Positions 63,254 to 64,000 of a stretch of 64,000 bases of DNA are shown here, piece by piece (position 1 is the stretch's first letter; each line of letters opens with the position of its first letter). A model generated the notes under the pieces. The model was not told the DNA's origin. It worked only from the letters and a program-made list of their open reading frames with translations, and did not search any database. The stretch is from G965218495 sp965262785. GTDB taxonomy: Bacteria > Bacteroidota > Rhodothermia > Rhodothermales > Bin80. The translations under genes and the position numbers were made by a program. The DNA lies in contig OZ253559.1 of the NCBI GenBank assembly GCA_965262785.1, forward strand, positions 1,302,001-1,366,000, in the 5' to 3' direction.

Positions 63254-64000
63254 TCAGGCCTCCAGCGTTGGCTTTGGTGCGGCCCCCATAATAACTGCGA
63301 GCGGGCGAAGGCCGCTGACGTTTTCGAATATGATCTTGATGGTAGCGGTCAGCGGCACGGCCAGCACTGCACCTGCTATGCCCCAGAGCCAGCCCCAGAA
63401 TATCAGCGAGACGATCACCAACAGAGGGCTAAGGTCGAGGTTGGCAGACATCACCCACGGGTCAACCCAATTCCCAACAATCATCTGGATGACCACCATG
63501 GCGGCCAAGGCGGTCAGAGGAATGGTTAGCGTATGGAACTGCAGCGCGGCGGAAAGAAACGCAAGGATCACCGCCGCAATTGATCCAATGTTGGGAATGT
63601 AGTTGAGTACGAATGTGACAAACCCCCAGAAGACGGGGAAGTCTACGCCGAGTATCCAAAGGACCAGTCCGACCAGAACGCCTGTGAGGCCGCTCACAAA
63701 CGTCTTGGCCACGAGGTAGCGTCGAACGCCGCGGGTGATGTTCTGCGTGATGTGATCCACACGCGCTGCGATCTCCGGCGGATACGCTTGTTTCACTTTC
63801 GCGGTAAACTCGCCGCTTCCAGCCAAGATGAACAGCATGAAGAGCAGCACCATGAAGGCGTTGGCAAGGAAAGAGAAAAACGAGCCCAAGCCGGTCGTTA
63901 CCAGGGTAGAAAAGAACGACACATCGATCACCTGGCTGGCTTCCAGGTCTTCCAACTCCACGCCCAGCGGCCCGGCGAACCGTGCGGCAGCGCCCTCCGC
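63254..64000 (-). CDS. AI-2E family transporter, partial at the window edge
   Basis: The minus frame is open to the last base, so the gene starts outside the window. The visible ~248 residues hold five or so membrane spans and the family pattern (FPVFWGFVTFVLNYIPNIGSIAAVILAFLSAALQF; QMIVGNWVDPWVMSANLDLSPLLVIVSLIFWGWLWGIAGAVLAVPLTATIKIIFE). Members export small molecules such as AI-2 or Na+/H+; the substrate is not predictable. Confidence 0.92.
   Translation of the reverse strand, partial: AEGAAARFAGPLGVELEDLEASQVIDVSFFSTLVTTGLGSFFSFLANAFMVLLFMLFILAGSGEFTAKVKQAYPPEIAARVDHITQNITRGVRRYLVAKTFVSGLTGVLVGLVLWILGVDFPVFWGFVTFVLNYIPNIGSIAAVILAFLSAALQFHTLTIPLTALAAMVVIQMIVGNWVDPWVMSANLDLSPLLVIVSLIFWGWLWGIAGAVLAVPLTATIKIIFENVSGLRPLAVIMGAAPKPTLEA

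Overview
The window looks like a chromosomal segment of a GC-rich, Gram-negative bacterium of the Bacteroidota/Rhodothermota type. The evidence is a TonB-dependent receptor with a carboxypeptidase-regulatory-like N-terminus followed by a DUF4249-type lipoprotein, two DUF5916-type outer-membrane proteins, a GWxTD-domain protein, and 6-bladed beta-propeller proteins paired with small Cys-rich peptides. I infer a Rhodothermales-like organism, possibly host-associated given the transposon load; the assignment rests on gene families only.

Layout. 1-3.4 kb: the end of an unknown gene coupled through an ATGA overlap to a 1,089-aa SNF2/DEAD-like helicase. 3.4-6.4 kb: transposon debris, small hypothetical genes, and a Cys-rich peptide plus propeller pair. 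6.69-9.18 kb: a two-ORF IS256-like transposon with perfect 8-bp target duplications. 9.5-13.6 kb: a tyrosine recombinase overlapping a 28-bp dif-like palindrome, a Sel1 protein, a GIY-YIG/zinc protein, an ISL3 element that splits a second dif-like palindrome, and a secreted hypothetical protein. 13.7-16.1 kb: a Gly-rich ORF and a decayed IS66. 16.5-18.6 kb: a peptide/propeller/thioredoxin-like operon. 19-22 kb: a lipoprotein and an IS5/IS1182-like transposase between 60-bp inverted repeats. 22-28 kb: TonB receptor, DUF4249 and DUF5916 genes. 28.1-38.6 kb: a nest of group II introns. 38.9-41.6 kb: a second, divergent two-ORF IS256-like element with its own 8-bp target duplication. 41.7-45.2 kb: a membrane protein/metallo-beta-lactamase-fold pair, a secreted nuclease and two paralogous tiny membrane proteins. 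45.9-64 kb: ordinary core genes (GWxTD, ftsY, pgsA-like, metH, bioY, TPR protein, S9 peptidase, CPBP protease, M20 amidohydrolase, DUF5916, argH, AI-2E transporter).

Two discoveries stand out. First, 28134-38595 resolves by exact bookkeeping into introns inside introns. An outer ORF-less intron (E, 668 bp without inserts) contains two tandem copies of a 677-bp ORF-less intron (F). Each F copy is split at the base of its domain V by a 1,989-bp maturase-encoding intron (B). The second F copy is also split by intron G. B1 carries an IS3 element in its maturase gene and G carries an IS110 element, so only the B2 maturase is intact. Second, two divergent IS256-like elements share the same unusual plan: an upstream transposase homologue that has lost catalytic residues, directly followed by the full-length transposase. 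Both have diagnostic terminal inverted repeats and 8-bp target duplications, which suggests a conserved two-component transposon type. A third, softer theme is a set of 11-6-11 palindromes resembling Xer/dif sites, placed just upstream of genes in the accessory region.
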